Positions 1 to 8,259 of a stretch of 30,201 nt of DNA are shown here, one piece after another. How positions within the stretch are numbered: position 1 is the first letter of the stretch; every line of letters begins with the position of its first letter. The notes beneath the pieces were generated by a model, which was not told where the DNA came from, made no database searches, and was given only the letters and a program-made list of their open reading frames with translations. A program made the position numbers and the translations under genes. The stretch is taken from positions 1 to 30,201 of the forward strand of contig JAGMDP010000088.1 in NCBI GenBank assembly GCA_023128635.1. The letters run 5' to 3'. The stretch is from Candidatus Heimdallarchaeota archaeon. GTDB lineage: Archaea > Asgardarchaeota > Heimdallarchaeia > JABLTI01.

Positions 1-1
1 A

Positions 2-202
2 GTAGAATGGGAAACTGAAGATTTAGATTGGGAAATGTATGAAGCCTGTGTTGATTGGTGTAAAAAAGATGAGATCTATACAATTGCTGACTTGAGTTCT
101 CGAGTAATTAGTCACAAGGATTACGAGATACTTTGGTACGAACGTTGTAATCAACTAAAAAAACAGATGGAAGAAAAGCGAAGTAAAAATACAATTAAGT
201 GA
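2..202 (+). CDS. C-terminal end of an unknown protein (5' partial)
   Basis: An open frame enters from the left edge and stops with TGA at 200-202, giving 66 visible residues. The peptide is polar and charged, rich in Trp, Tyr and Glu/Lys, has two Cys residues about six apart in its first third, and ends in a lysine-rich helix (QLKKQMEEKR). No start codon or family motif can be judged from this fragment. Its last 8 bases overlap the end of the convergent dtdA gene, so the two transcripts must share this end. I do not recognise the protein. That it is coding is supported by the uninterrupted frame, a composition like that of neighbouring genes, and the neat tail-to-tail junction. Confidence 0.6.
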   Translation, partial: VEWETEDLDWEMYEACVDWCKKDEIYTIADLSSRVISHKDYEILWYERCNQLKKQMEEKRSKNTIK

Positions 203-1049
203 TTTTCCCGTATTTGATATCTCTCGCTTTAACAACCTCTACACCAAATTTTGAACAACCATCTTTAATTATTTGAATCTGTTCTGCATTTAAGCTACTT
301 CTATCTATAATTGCCCATTTCACTTTTTCAACAGTTTTTTCAATCATTTGTTCAACTATTTGTGTTGTTAAATTCGCCTTACGATATTTTGGCAAAATAT
401 GTCCTACAGCAACTGGTGTTATTTCCATTAATTCATCGAATCTTGTAGCATAGTGTCCTCCACCAAAACAAATGCTAGGTCGAATTACATCTTCCTCCTT
501 GTTGAGACAAATATTCATTATAGTCTTCACTACTGCCAAAATTGCTTTTTCATTTTTATATTCGACTTCGGTGCTACCAACTTCAACAAAAATGAGTGGT
601 GTTTTCATAGATGTGGGACCGTGGTGTGTTGCTTCAACAGTTACATCAAATTCATCCAATTCCAATAATTCCTTTTCTTTAAGTAATCCTAAATAGGATT
701 CTCTTATTGCTCGAGTAGAAGCATACGCCAATTCCAAAGGAATGCCACCATGACTATTGTCTTCTGAAAGGTTTCCAGTTACATGTGTTAATAAACTAGG
801 TTTGTTAGCTTCACTTTTGTGTCGAGATCCATATAAAAGCAAATCAGCATTCAACTTATCACAATGATTTGCATTAATAACATCTTTTTTGGAATAAACT
901 AAACGAATGTGTTTGAACTGATAAATTGGTGTTCCATCAAAAACTTCATCGGTGTCTACAAAATCCCAGCTATCAAGTAATGCGTTCCTGATATTTATTC
1001 CACAGATATTTAGGTTAGTAGTTAATATTACTGGTTTTTCTAGTTTCAT
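195..1049 (-). CDS. dtdA: D-aminoacyl-tRNA deacylase (DTD2/GEK1 type)
   Basis: Proofreading enzyme that hydrolyses D-amino acids from mischarged tRNA, keeping D-residues out of translation; cytosolic. At 284 residues it is the usual length for the archaeal/plant DTD2 family. Visible family motifs are SRHKS (residues 75-79), EATHHGPTS (139-147), FVEVGSTEVE (164-173), FGGGHYATRF (195-204) and GHILPKY (216-222); the His-rich and GGGHY segments are the conserved zinc/active-site region of this family. The ATG at 1049 is preceded by GGTG with an 8-nt spacer. It lies 67 bp downstream of argF on the same strand and could be read through from it, although a hairpin sits between them. Assignment is by recognised motifs and is strong. 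Confidence 0.93.
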   Translation of the reverse strand: MKLEKPVILTTNLNICGINIRNALLDSWDFVDTDEVFDGTPIYQFKHIRLVYSKKDVINANHCDKLNADLLLYGSRHKSEANKPSLLTHVTGNLSEDNSHGGIPLELAYASTRAIRESYLGLLKEKELLELDEFDVTVEATHHGPTSMKTPLIFVEVGSTEVEYKNEKAILAVVKTIMNICLNKEEDVIRPSICFGGGHYATRFDELMEITPVAVGHILPKYRKANLTTQIVEQMIEKTVEKVKWAIIDRSSLNAEQIQIIKDGCSKFGVEVVKARDIKYGKIT

Positions 1050-1091
1050 TCCGATGACACCAATCCACTTTATTTTAAATAAGAAAAATAA

Positions 1092-1106
1092 GAGGGAAAA
1101 TCCCTC
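1092..1106 (-). terminator. Hairpin with T-rich tail after argF
   Basis: GAGGGA and TCCCTC form a 6-bp stem with a 3-nt loop, 10 nt beyond the argF stop. On the minus strand a T-rich stretch follows (1066-1091). It may end or attenuate argF transcription before dtdA. Because dtdA has a ribosome binding site but no well-placed TATA box downstream of the hairpin, some read-through is likely. Confidence 0.5.
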
Positions 1107-1116
1107 AGTCTATTGT

Positions 1117-2058
1117 TTAATCACTCATTAAGGCAAGCATAACTGCTTTTTGGGAGTGTTTTCGATTTTCAGCTTCATCGAAAACTACGCTTTGTTTACT
1201 ATCTATGACTTCATCAGTCACTTCGTATCCACGATGTGCAGGTAGACAATGTAAGAAAATTGCATCATTCTTTGCATAACTCATCAATTTCTTATCAACA
1301 GTATATTCTTTGAAAGCCTTTAAGCGAATTTCTTTTTGAGTTTCATCACCCATGGAAATCCAAGTATCTGTGTAAATGACATCTGCATCTTTGACTCCAG
1401 TTGGAACATCTTTTGTTATTACTAGTTTAGTACCCATTTTCTCAGCAATCTTTTCAACCCTTTTGGTTATCTCAGAATCCGGTTTGTAATCATCAGGACA
1501 AACAATAGTTACATTCATGCCCATTTTTGTGCAACCAATCATAAGTGAATGTGCAACATTATTGCCATCTCCAACATAAACTAGCTTCAAACCTTTGAGT
1601 TTTCCTTTATGTTCACGAATAGTTTGGAGGTCAGCAAGAATTTGACAAGGATGATAAAGGTCACATAATCCGTTAATAATAGGAATAGATGAGTGTTCAG
1701 CGAAATCCGTAAGAGTTTTGTGCTTATACACACGAGCCATGATTCCTCCAAGATATCTAGAAAGAACTTGACTAGTATCAGATGTGGCTTCACCAGTCCC
1801 AACTAATTGAGTGTCACGGAAACTCAAAAAAAGAGGTTGCCCTCCAAGCTCCCATATGCCAGTTTCAAAGGAAACTCTGGTTCTAGTTGATGTTTTCTCA
1901 AACATCATCCCTAGGCTCTTTTTAAGGGGTTTTCGATTAGGATGACCCCCATGTTTATTAAATTCCTTTTTGAGTTCATCCCCAAGATCTAGAAAATAAA
2001 TGATCTCTTCAGGGTTATAATCAAAAAGAGTAAGTAAATGACGCCCTTTTAGGTTCAT
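1117..2058 (-). CDS. argF: Ornithine carbamoyltransferase
   Basis: Transfers the carbamoyl group from carbamoyl phosphate to ornithine, giving citrulline in arginine biosynthesis; cytosolic. The 313 residues match the family length. The carbamoyl-phosphate site STRTR is at 57-61 and HPCQ at 136-139; the ornithine-side motifs are SMG at 235-237 and HCLPAHRG at 270-277, which separates it from aspartate carbamoyltransferase. All key residues are present. The ATG at 2058 has a GAGGA-type ribosome binding site just upstream. No other arginine genes are in the window, so it seems to be a single-gene unit, perhaps followed by dtdA. An inverted repeat in its promoter (2091-2127) suggests local regulation. 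Confidence 0.96.
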   Translation of the reverse strand: MNLKGRHLLTLFDYNPEEIIYFLDLGDELKKEFNKHGGHPNRKPLKKSLGMMFEKTSTRTRVSFETGIWELGGQPLFLSFRDTQLVGTGEATSDTSQVLSRYLGGIMARVYKHKTLTDFAEHSSIPIINGLCDLYHPCQILADLQTIREHKGKLKGLKLVYVGDGNNVAHSLMIGCTKMGMNVTIVCPDDYKPDSEITKRVEKIAEKMGTKLVITKDVPTGVKDADVIYTDTWISMGDETQKEIRLKAFKEYTVDKKLMSYAKNDAIFLHCLPAHRGYEVTDEVIDSKQSVVFDEAENRKHSQKAVMLALMSD

Positions 2059-2090
2059 TTTTTATTCCTCGTTCCATTTTATTTCTCGTA

Positions 2091-2127
2091 AACAGCAGAC
2101 AAAGTTCCTATTTTACTATCTGCTGTT
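2091..2127. promoter_or_regulatory. Inverted repeat in the argF promoter
   Basis: AACAGCAGA (2091-2099) and TCTGCTGTT (2119-2127) are a perfect 9-bp inverted repeat with a 19-nt AT-rich spacer. The pair begins 33 nt upstream of the argF ATG. The spacer, read on the minus strand, contains an AT-rich TATA-like stretch, so a dimeric protein bound here would cover the core promoter. Operator function is inferred. An RNA stem is the alternative if transcription starts further upstream. Confidence 0.5.
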
Positions 2128-2362
2128 ACTTGAGCTCTTTTCACTTCTGTCGACCGAGGAAAAGATAATCTCGGGTTTTGTTTTTCACACTGTAAAGTAA
2201 CTAATAAAATGTTCGACTCAACTTGAAAATGATTCCAGGTCAATTTTTCTCAAGTATTTATCGAATTTTAGTCCTTTTTTGTTCTTACCTTTTTTTCAGA
2301 TAGCATTCTGAAGTGAAAAACCTTTAAGAGATAATTCTCATAAATATAAGAAAGAACAATCC

Positions 2363-2403
2363 AAAGATTCTAAAATATTTGAATCTTCAAAAGAAAATAT
2401 AAA
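2363..2403 (+). promoter_or_regulatory. Promoter region of the surface-protein gene
   Basis: This lies at the end of the 381-bp gap between argF and the gene at 2440. AAGATTC (2364-2370) and GAATCTT (2381-2387) form a perfect 7-bp inverted repeat around the TATA-like taaaatattt. A second TATA-like element, aaatataaag, lies at about 2394-2403. The latter would start transcription close to the ATG at 2440, which has no ribosome binding site and so is probably leaderless or nearly so. The rest of 2059-2439 holds the argF inverted repeat, an isolated weak hairpin at 2154-2174 and T-rich tracts; I see no gene there. Confidence 0.45.
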
Positions 2404-2439
2404 GGCGAATTAAAAAAAGCATTTAGAGTTGCACTATTA

Positions 2440-5400
2440 ATGTTAAAATGGTCCAAAAAACTTCTCTTCGGTATTCTTTTATTAAACATCATATTTGTAG
2501 GTAATTTTCTTGCAGACACCAATGTTTCCTCTCAAGCAATGATTGAATTTGTAAAACCAGAGGATGAGTCTGAGACACCAAATGATTGGGATGGAGGAAA
2601 TCATTTTAGTGAAACTACTATAAGAGATAGTAACTTTGGCACATATTTAACTCCTGAGTATGAAATTATTGGAAATTATGGTTGGGAAGCTGCAGAGGTA
2701 ATCGAACCAAATAATCCCTTAAATGATATTAAAATCGCAATTGACAAAGAGGATAATGTTCATGTTTTTTGGTCGGGAAGATTAGACGGTGAATGGGTAC
2801 TCTATCATAATGTGAAAAATAATGTGACTGGTATCTGGAGTGATAAGGTCATAATTGGTGAAACCGCAACTGAATACTATGGATTAATGGATGTAAAAAC
2901 TGATTCAGAAGGACGTATTCATATTGTTTGGGTTCATAGTTCAAATATAAAATATCGAATGTATGATAATGGAACTTGGAATTCTCCCTCAATTGTAGGT
3001 TTCGGTGAAAATCCTCGATTACAGCTTACTAATGAGAGTGAACCGAAAGTAGTCTATGTTGCTGTCACAAGTCTCTATAATATAGCGTATTATTATTCAA
3101 GCTATAATAAAGAAACAAATACTTGGAGTAGTCAATCCTTTGATGAGTTTTCTTCTTATTCTTCATCCGTCACTAATTTTAACTTTCATATTATGTATGA
3201 AGACGGACAAGAAAGATTATATTTTCTCCGAGGGTTCGTATACTCTTATCGGATAAGCTACTACGAGCGATCATACTTTATTCAATATAATTTGTTTTGG
3301 AAAGAGAATGCATTAGCACCATTCACTTGGACGGGATTCCGTCAAAATTATGAAATTCCCTCATCCTTATATTATATTCCAAAACCAGTTATACAAAGTT
3401 CCGCAAATGGTAGTCTTCACTTAATATACAATATTCCCACCGGAGAAAGTGAATATTCCATAAAGTACCAAAAAATCACCCATGTAGGAACAACGTCTCC
3501 AATAACCCTTACAACAAAAGCAGCTCAAAATTGTTTTATGACAGGTTTGGTTGATAGTTCTGGTAAATTAATTCTGCTTTGGAATTGGGTTCAATATGTT
3601 GGTGGAACAACTGCTGGATTATATATGAAAACTTTATCACCAGCAACAAATTATTGGACTGGTGATGAATTGTTGAATCCGGATCATGGCTATTCTCAGT
3701 ATCCTGATATTGCTGTAGATTCGGATGGGAATATCCATATGGCTTGGGTGGATCAAGTAGATGATATTAGAAAGATTTACTATCGAAAAGGATGGAATGA
3801 TGCTGATGAAGATGGATTAATGAATTATGAAGAAAGAGGAATCTATGGTACCGATCCTTATGATCCTGACACAGATGATGACCAAATGCTAGATGGAGAG
3901 GAAATTGCCAATGGTTTTGATCCGTTCAATCCTGATGAGGATACAGATGGAATGTTGGATGGATATGAATTTCATTATGGATTAGATCCATATTCAAATG
4001 ATTCACTAGGGGATCTAGACAACGATTCTTTATTGAATATTGAAGAGTTCCTTGCAAACACATATCCAAACGATAATGATTCTGATGATGACTTTGTGAG
4101 TGATTATGATGAGGTTGTTATTCATCTAACAAATCCAATGAATACTGATACAGATGGTGATACGTTAGACGATGGTTTAGAGATCAATGATTTAAGTTCT
4201 GATCCAAATTCAGGTGATTCCGATAATGATACAATGTCTGATGCGTATGAATATCTCTATCGGGATTATTTAGATATTAATGTCAATGATTCCGCTTTAG
4301 ATCCAGATGGAGAAGGATTAATCAACCTTTATGAATACCAATGGAATCTACATCCAGGACAAGTTGATTATGAGGGCGATGGACTTGATGATTACCAAGA
4401 AGTAATGGTGTGGGGAACAAACCCCGTAATATTTGACACAGACAAAGATGGCTATATGGATGGGGAAGAAGTTAATGGAATAGAAGCTCCCACTAATCCT
4501 GCAGCTAATGCAACAGGATATGTTTTTACTAATCCAACATTATGGGATACGGATGGTGATTTAATATCTGACAAAACTGATATAACAATTAATTGCAATC
4601 CTCTTGACAATGATACAGATGATGATTTAATGTCAGATGGGTACGAATACTATATGCATCTAGATCCTCTTAATGCTTCAGATGCAAATATAGATCTCGA
4701 CGGTGATACGCTGACCAATTACGAAGAGTTCTTACTGTGGACTGATCCTAAAAAAACCGACACAGATGGAGATAAATTCTGGGATAATGAAGAGTTAGTA
4801 TATGGAACAGACCCCACTTTATATGACACCGATGGAGAAGGTTTAAGCGACTATGATGAAATCATAATATTACTTACCAATGCAACAAATCCTGATACTG
4901 ATTATGATGGTTTGAATGACTATCTTGAAGTTCATGTTTACGGTTCTGATCCTCATATAATTGATTCCGATGGTGATAATCTTACAGATGGCGATGAAGT
5001 TTACATTTATAACACTCATCCAGCTTTAAAAGACACCGATGGAGATCTTGTTGATGACAATGTAGAATTGGATTATGGTTCTGATCCCACGATAATCGAC
5101 ACAGATTTTGATGGCATGGATGATTACTTCGAATGGCTTTATGGTTTAAATCCGGTAATAGATGATTCTATGTTAGATGCTGATAATGATAACATTTCTA
5201 ATGGTGAAGAGTTTATCCATAAAGCAAATCCTTTGGTATATGATACAGATTTGGATGGACTCACAGATTGGCAGGAGATTGCTAAATACTATACTCTTGC
5301 TGATGTAGCAGACACAGATGGAGACGGAATTTCCGATTATGATGAAATAAAGGTTCATAAAACTCTCCCTCATGATCCTGACACAGACGATGATCGAGTT

Positions 5401-5730
5401 AACGATGGTGATGAAATCGTTTTAGGTACTGATCCTCTAAATGCTGATAGTGATTCTGATGGTATTGAGGATGGTCAAGAATTACTTGACGAAACCGATC
5501 CTTTGGACCCAGATGATAACAAGAATAACATCATTATACGGTATATCCTCATTATTTTTGGTTCAGTAATAGCTATTATACTTGTTTACTACATTACTCC
5601 CTTTTTCTTCTCTAAATTAACTCGAGAAGAAGAGGTGAAATGGGTTCGTGAAGGCATCCGCTGGCGTAAAAAGAAGAGTGATGCATTCATGAAACATCAA
5701 GAAAAACAAGAAGCCAAAAATCAAGAATAG
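2440..5730 (+). CDS. Large surface protein with propeller-like domain and TSP3-type calcium repeats
   Basis: A 1096-residue secreted protein anchored by its C-terminus. An N-terminal hydrophobic segment (about 7-25) is a signal peptide. Residues about 95-445 hold recurring blades of the form D..G.IHv.W (for example near 103-111, 155-163 and 428-436), as in sialidase/BNR-like beta-propellers. Residues about 451-1025 are some 24 Asp-rich repeats of the type DTDGDGLSDYDE, each followed by a short G.DP linker; these are thrombospondin type 3-like repeats that bind calcium. A transmembrane helix (about 1031-1057) and a short basic, Lys/Arg-rich tail follow. The likely topology is a stiff calcium-stabilised stalk presenting the propeller outside the cell. 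Its ligand is unknown. It stands alone, with a T-run terminator after it. Confidence 0.85.
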   Translation: MLKWSKKLLFGILLLNIIFVGNFLADTNVSSQAMIEFVKPEDESETPNDWDGGNHFSETTIRDSNFGTYLTPEYEIIGNYGWEAAEVIEPNNPLNDIKIAIDKEDNVHVFWSGRLDGEWVLYHNVKNNVTGIWSDKVIIGETATEYYGLMDVKTDSEGRIHIVWVHSSNIKYRMYDNGTWNSPSIVGFGENPRLQLTNESEPKVVYVAVTSLYNIAYYYSSYNKETNTWSSQSFDEFSSYSSSVTNFNFHIMYEDGQERLYFLRGFVYSYRISYYERSYFIQYNLFWKENALAPFTWTGFRQNYEIPSSLYYIPKPVIQSSANGSLHLIYNIPTGESEYSIKYQKITHVGTTSPITLTTKAAQNCFMTGLVDSSGKLILLWNWVQYVGGTTAGLYMKTLSPATNYWTGDELLNPDHGYSQYPDIAVDSDGNIHMAWVDQVDDIRKIYYRKGWNDADEDGLMNYEERGIYGTDPYDPDTDDDQMLDGEEIANGFDPFNPDEDTDGMLDGYEFHYGLDPYSNDSLGDLDNDSLLNIEEFLANTYPNDNDSDDDFVSDYDEVVIHLTNPMNTDTDGDTLDDGLEINDLSSDPNSGDSDNDTMSDAYEYLYRDYLDINVNDSALDPDGEGLINLYEYQWNLHPGQVDYEGDGLDDYQEVMVWGTNPVIFDTDKDGYMDGEEVNGIEAPTNPAANATGYVFTNPTLWDTDGDLISDKTDITINCNPLDNDTDDDLMSDGYEYYMHLDPLNASDANIDLDGDTLTNYEEFLLWTDPKKTDTDGDKFWDNEELVYGTDPTLYDTDGEGLSDYDEIIILLTNATNPDTDYDGLNDYLEVHVYGSDPHIIDSDGDNLTDGDEVYIYNTHPALKDTDGDLVDDNVELDYGSDPTIIDTDFDGMDDYFEWLYGLNPVIDDSMLDADNDNISNGEEFIHKANPLVYDTDLDGLTDWQEIAKYYTLADVADTDGDGISDYDEIKVHKTLPHDPDTDDDRVNDGDEIVLGTDPLNADSDSDGIEDGQELLDETDPLDPDDNKNNIIIRYILIIFGSVIAIILVYYITPFFFSKLTREEEVKWVREGIRWRKKKSDAFMKHQEKQEAKNQE

Positions 5731-5780
5731 GTGTTAGTGAATTCGATGTTTTACGAATATACTTATTAACATCCTCTCTC

Positions 5781-5790
5781 TTTTTTTTCT
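5781..5790 (+). terminator. T-run terminator of the surface-protein gene
   Basis: A run of eight T after a CT-rich stretch lies about 50 nt past the stop of the gene at 2440. This is the usual form of an intrinsic archaeal terminator. The remainder of 5731-6029 carries no gene I can support, only AT-rich promoter sequence for the next gene. Confidence 0.5.
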
Positions 5791-6006
5791 TACAAAATAT
5801 GGAGGTAAGTTGAAGGTGTTTATGTTAAGTGTAGTTCCCCGAATTCGTTCTTGCAACAAAAACAATCATCTTGTGACTATCTCCGAAAACAATATCTCTT
5901 GAATTTCAATTTATTGATAGTTAATTGGTGTAATACTAATAGATGATTTTCTTTGTTAGACATAATGATTCACACGTCTCTTACAATTAACTCCCTACCT
6001 TCTATA

Positions 6007-6020
6007 CCTCCTTTTGGAGG
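6007..6020 (+). promoter_or_regulatory. Shine-Dalgarno within a short hairpin
   Basis: CCTCC (6007-6011), a TTTT loop, then GGAGG (6016-6020), which is the ribosome binding site of the GNAT gene (9-nt spacer to the ATG at 6030). In RNA the five G-C/A-U pairs would mask the whole Shine-Dalgarno sequence. This is seen directly; a regulatory role is inferred. Confidence 0.5.
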
Positions 6021-6029
6021 ATTGATATT

Positions 6030-6989
6030 ATGACTAAAACTGTCAATATAACAATACAAGAATGGGCTGAAGAACTTCTTCAAGAATTAGCGGAATTCAC
6101 AATTTCCATTTGGAAAAAAGAAAGACCTAGTCTTCAAGTGGATCGATTAGTGAATTGGTTTAGAAATTTAGATTTGAAATATCCCCCTTCTGCTATAATT
6201 GCAAAAGTAAATGAGAAAATCATAGGTTGGGTTTTCTTTGTACAAATGACTGCAACCGAGGCTGAAATAAATCCCTGGGCTTTAAATGGTCATCCAATAT
6301 TTTTGGAAGAATATGAAAATAATCTTTCAATATCTAAAAACTTGGTAACAAAAGCTATTGAACACGGATTATCAAGAGGAATAACACGCGTTGAACTAAG
6401 TTTCAAGGAATATGAAGACAAGAAGAAAATAGACTATCAAGCACTTGGGATGCCATTGATTGATCGAAACTGTCATATGCGGCAAGAACTAACACAAAAA
6501 ACTAAGGTTACTGAACGCTTTGAAAACTTTGAAGTAATTCCAATCAGTCAAATTGATCCAAGTAAATTCTATCAGTGTTTTCTTGAGACTTTCAGAGAAT
6601 CCAAAGATTTATGGTTATCTGATAAGACTGATGATGAAATGTTCGATTATTTTCATGAAGTAATTTTAGCAGATGATTTTCCTATAATTGAACCTGCTTC
6701 AATAGGAGTTTTATCTAATAACCAACTCATTGCATTTTCTATAGTTCGAGAATCACATGGTGAGAAAAATGGTCAATTATGGATTATGGGTGTCCTCTCC
6801 AGCTATAGACGTAAAGGAATCGCAAGGAAAATTATACATCACATAAAATCAACACTGACCCAAGAAGGCTACAAGAGTTCAAGTTTGAATGTCAATTTAA
6901 AGAATATTCCTGCAATGAACCTATACTTATCAGAAGGCTATATGAAAGATTGGACTCAGATTGGTTATACGTGGAAATCAGAGAACTGA
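6030..6989 (+). CDS. Tandem GNAT-family N-acetyltransferase (C-terminal half intact)
   Basis: A 319-residue protein built from two GNAT folds. The C-terminal half (about 165-319) carries the acetyl-CoA-binding signature MGVLSSYRRKGIARKII and ends in the typical N.PAMNLYLSEGYM element. The N-terminal half (about 1-160) keeps the fold pattern, including an IIGWVFFVQ strand, but lacks any R/Q-x-x-G-x-G/A loop, so it is probably a non-catalytic or substrate-binding lobe. The substrate is unknown. The start is fixed by GGAGG 9 nt upstream, itself in a potential hairpin. It converges on the tautomerase gene with only 15 bp between stops. Two other tandem GNATs lie at 18919 and 20641; they have the reverse arrangement (N-half intact). 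Confidence 0.85.
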   Translation: MTKTVNITIQEWAEELLQELAEFTISIWKKERPSLQVDRLVNWFRNLDLKYPPSAIIAKVNEKIIGWVFFVQMTATEAEINPWALNGHPIFLEEYENNLSISKNLVTKAIEHGLSRGITRVELSFKEYEDKKKIDYQALGMPLIDRNCHMRQELTQKTKVTERFENFEVIPISQIDPSKFYQCFLETFRESKDLWLSDKTDDEMFDYFHEVILADDFPIIEPASIGVLSNNQLIAFSIVRESHGEKNGQLWIMGVLSSYRRKGIARKIIHHIKSTLTQEGYKSSSLNVNLKNIPAMNLYLSEGYMKDWTQIGYTWKSEN

Positions 6990-7005
6990 AATCCTTCAAG
7001 ATTTC
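6988..7005. terminator. Short inverted repeat between convergent genes
   Basis: GAAATC (6988-6993) and GATTTC (7000-7005) are a 6-bp inverted repeat with a 6-nt spacer. It overlaps the stop of the GNAT gene and touches the stop of the tautomerase gene, a position that suits a shared terminator. It is short and could arise by chance. Confidence 0.3.
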
Positions 7006-7193
7006 TACATCTCTGACAACAATTTTCCATTAGAACCAATATTCTCTGGGGGATTTTCCTTTATTACAACAACAATATGGGCAAAATCCTCTGGATATCC
7101 ATATGCTTTCTTTAATGAATCTGTAAGCAGTTTCACTAATTCTTTCTTTTGTTCCACACTTCTTGATGGTCCTTCGACTGTTATTACTGGCAT
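7005..7193 (-). CDS. 4-oxalocrotonate tautomerase family protein, DmpI type
   Basis: A 62-residue member of the tautomerase superfamily, whose catalytic base is the N-terminal proline exposed after Met removal. The sequence begins Met-Pro (MPVITVEGPSRS) and ends with the DmpI-like ENPPENIGSNGKLLS. The start at 7193 is chosen because Pro-1 is required and because AGGA lies 9 nt upstream; the ATG at 7202 would add three residues and block the active site. It follows ftsY by 22 bp on the same strand and is the last gene of the eif6 cluster, so it is probably co-transcribed. The physiological substrate of archaeal DmpI proteins is not settled, and the link to protein targeting is likely only positional. 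Confidence 0.85.
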   Translation of the reverse strand: MPVITVEGPSRSVEQKKELVKLLTDSLKKAYGYPEDFAHIVVVIKENPPENIGSNGKLLSEM

Positions 7194-7215
7194 TTTTTTC
7201 ATTCCTAATTTATTT

Positions 7216-8208
7216 CTATTTTTCAGGTATAATCGCTTCAGCGAACCATGCGGAATCAAATGGTTTGAAATCAGAATATTTCTGACCGACACCAATGTAA
7301 ATAATTGGAGCTTTAGCTGCATAAACAACTGATAAAGCTGCACCTCCCTTTGGGTCTGCATCTACTTTTGTTAAGATAATAGCATCAATACCAACCATTC
7401 GATTATATTCTTCAGCTTGATACGCAGCGTCATTCCCCGTTAAGGCATCCGCTACAAAAATGTTCAGATCTGGTTCTGCAACTCTCACGATTTTTTCGAG
7501 TTCACGCATGAGATTTTTGTTAGTTTGTAATCTCCCTGCAGTGTCAGCTATTACTACATCAATTCCTTTTGCTTTCGCATGTTGAATTGTATCATAAATA
7601 ACTGCTGCTGGATCTGAACCATAATCTTGTTTGATTATTCGCACACCTAATTTTTCGCAATGCTTACTAATTTGATCAATAGCTCCTGCTCGAAATGTAT
7701 CCCCAGCACCTATTACTACTGTTAAATCGTTGTTTATTAGTAATTGAGTTAGTTTGGCGATAGTGGTTGTTTTTCCCGCTCCATTCGGACCAAAAATCGC
7801 TAGTACGGTTGTTTCTCCTTTTTTCTTATTCCCTTTGATTATTCCTAATAAATCGACATCTTCTTCCGGGGATTCTAAAATATCAATTATTGCTTTTCTT
7901 AAAGCATCATAAGTAATTTTTTTCCTAGAAGTTAATCTCCCAACTTTTGTTGTAGCTAATGCATGTTCAACTTCTTTGGTGATTTTTTCAGCAATAGGAA
8001 CGGCAACATTATTTCCAATTAATGCTAATTGTAAGTCGTATAATGGCTTCTCTAGATTTTTTTCAGTTAATTCCTTTTGAGTGAGTTTTTCAACTGCTGA
8101 TCCTAAGCCAGTTTTCAATTTTTTGAACAAGACATCCTTAGCTCCTTTTTTATTCAGTTCGTAACTATCAATTGGTGTTAAGCTATTATATTTGTGTTCT
8201 AATATCAT
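7216..8208 (-). CDS. ftsY: Signal recognition particle receptor FtsY
   Basis: SRP receptor GTPase that docks SRP-ribosome complexes at the membrane for co-translational insertion. The 330 residues comprise an N domain (about 25-115) and a G domain with G1 GPNGAGKTT (140-148), the DTFRAGA insertion-box motif (170-176), G3 DTAGR (222-226), G4 TKVDAD (280-285) and GVGQ (306-309). This is the SRP54/FtsY class rather than Ffh: the M domain is absent and the chain ends just after the G domain. The acidic A domain of many bacterial FtsY proteins is missing, as is common in archaea. The start at 8208 lacks a clear ribosome binding site. It lies 51 bp after pfdA in the conserved archaeal order eif6, rpl18a, pfdA, ftsY. 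Confidence 0.95.
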   Translation of the reverse strand: MILEHKYNSLTPIDSYELNKKGAKDVLFKKLKTGLGSAVEKLTQKELTEKNLEKPLYDLQLALIGNNVAVPIAEKITKEVEHALATTKVGRLTSRKKITYDALRKAIIDILESPEEDVDLLGIIKGNKKKGETTVLAIFGPNGAGKTTTIAKLTQLLINNDLTVVIGAGDTFRAGAIDQISKHCEKLGVRIIKQDYGSDPAAVIYDTIQHAKAKGIDVVIADTAGRLQTNKNLMRELEKIVRVAEPDLNIFVADALTGNDAAYQAEEYNRMVGIDAIILTKVDADPKGGAALSVVYAAKAPIIYIGVGQKYSDFKPFDSAWFAEAIIPEK

Positions 8209-8259
8209 TTCAGATAGAATGGTTGTAAAAGAAATAATGTAATCGGTAATAATACAAGA

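Noticed and set aside
2154..2174. Hairpin CCGAG / CTCGG followed by T-rich sequence
   Set aside because: No plus-strand gene ends before it, so a terminator role has no target; the 5-bp stem is weak.
3790..5520. Repetitive DNA (GAT-rich) that might suggest a CRISPR-like or satellite array
   Set aside because: The repetition reflects Asp-rich protein repeats of variable spacing inside one open frame; there are no identical DNA units or spacers.
6961..7332. A 123-codon plus-strand frame
   Set aside because: It overlaps the tautomerase and the ftsY end on the opposite strand; those two are supported by motifs.
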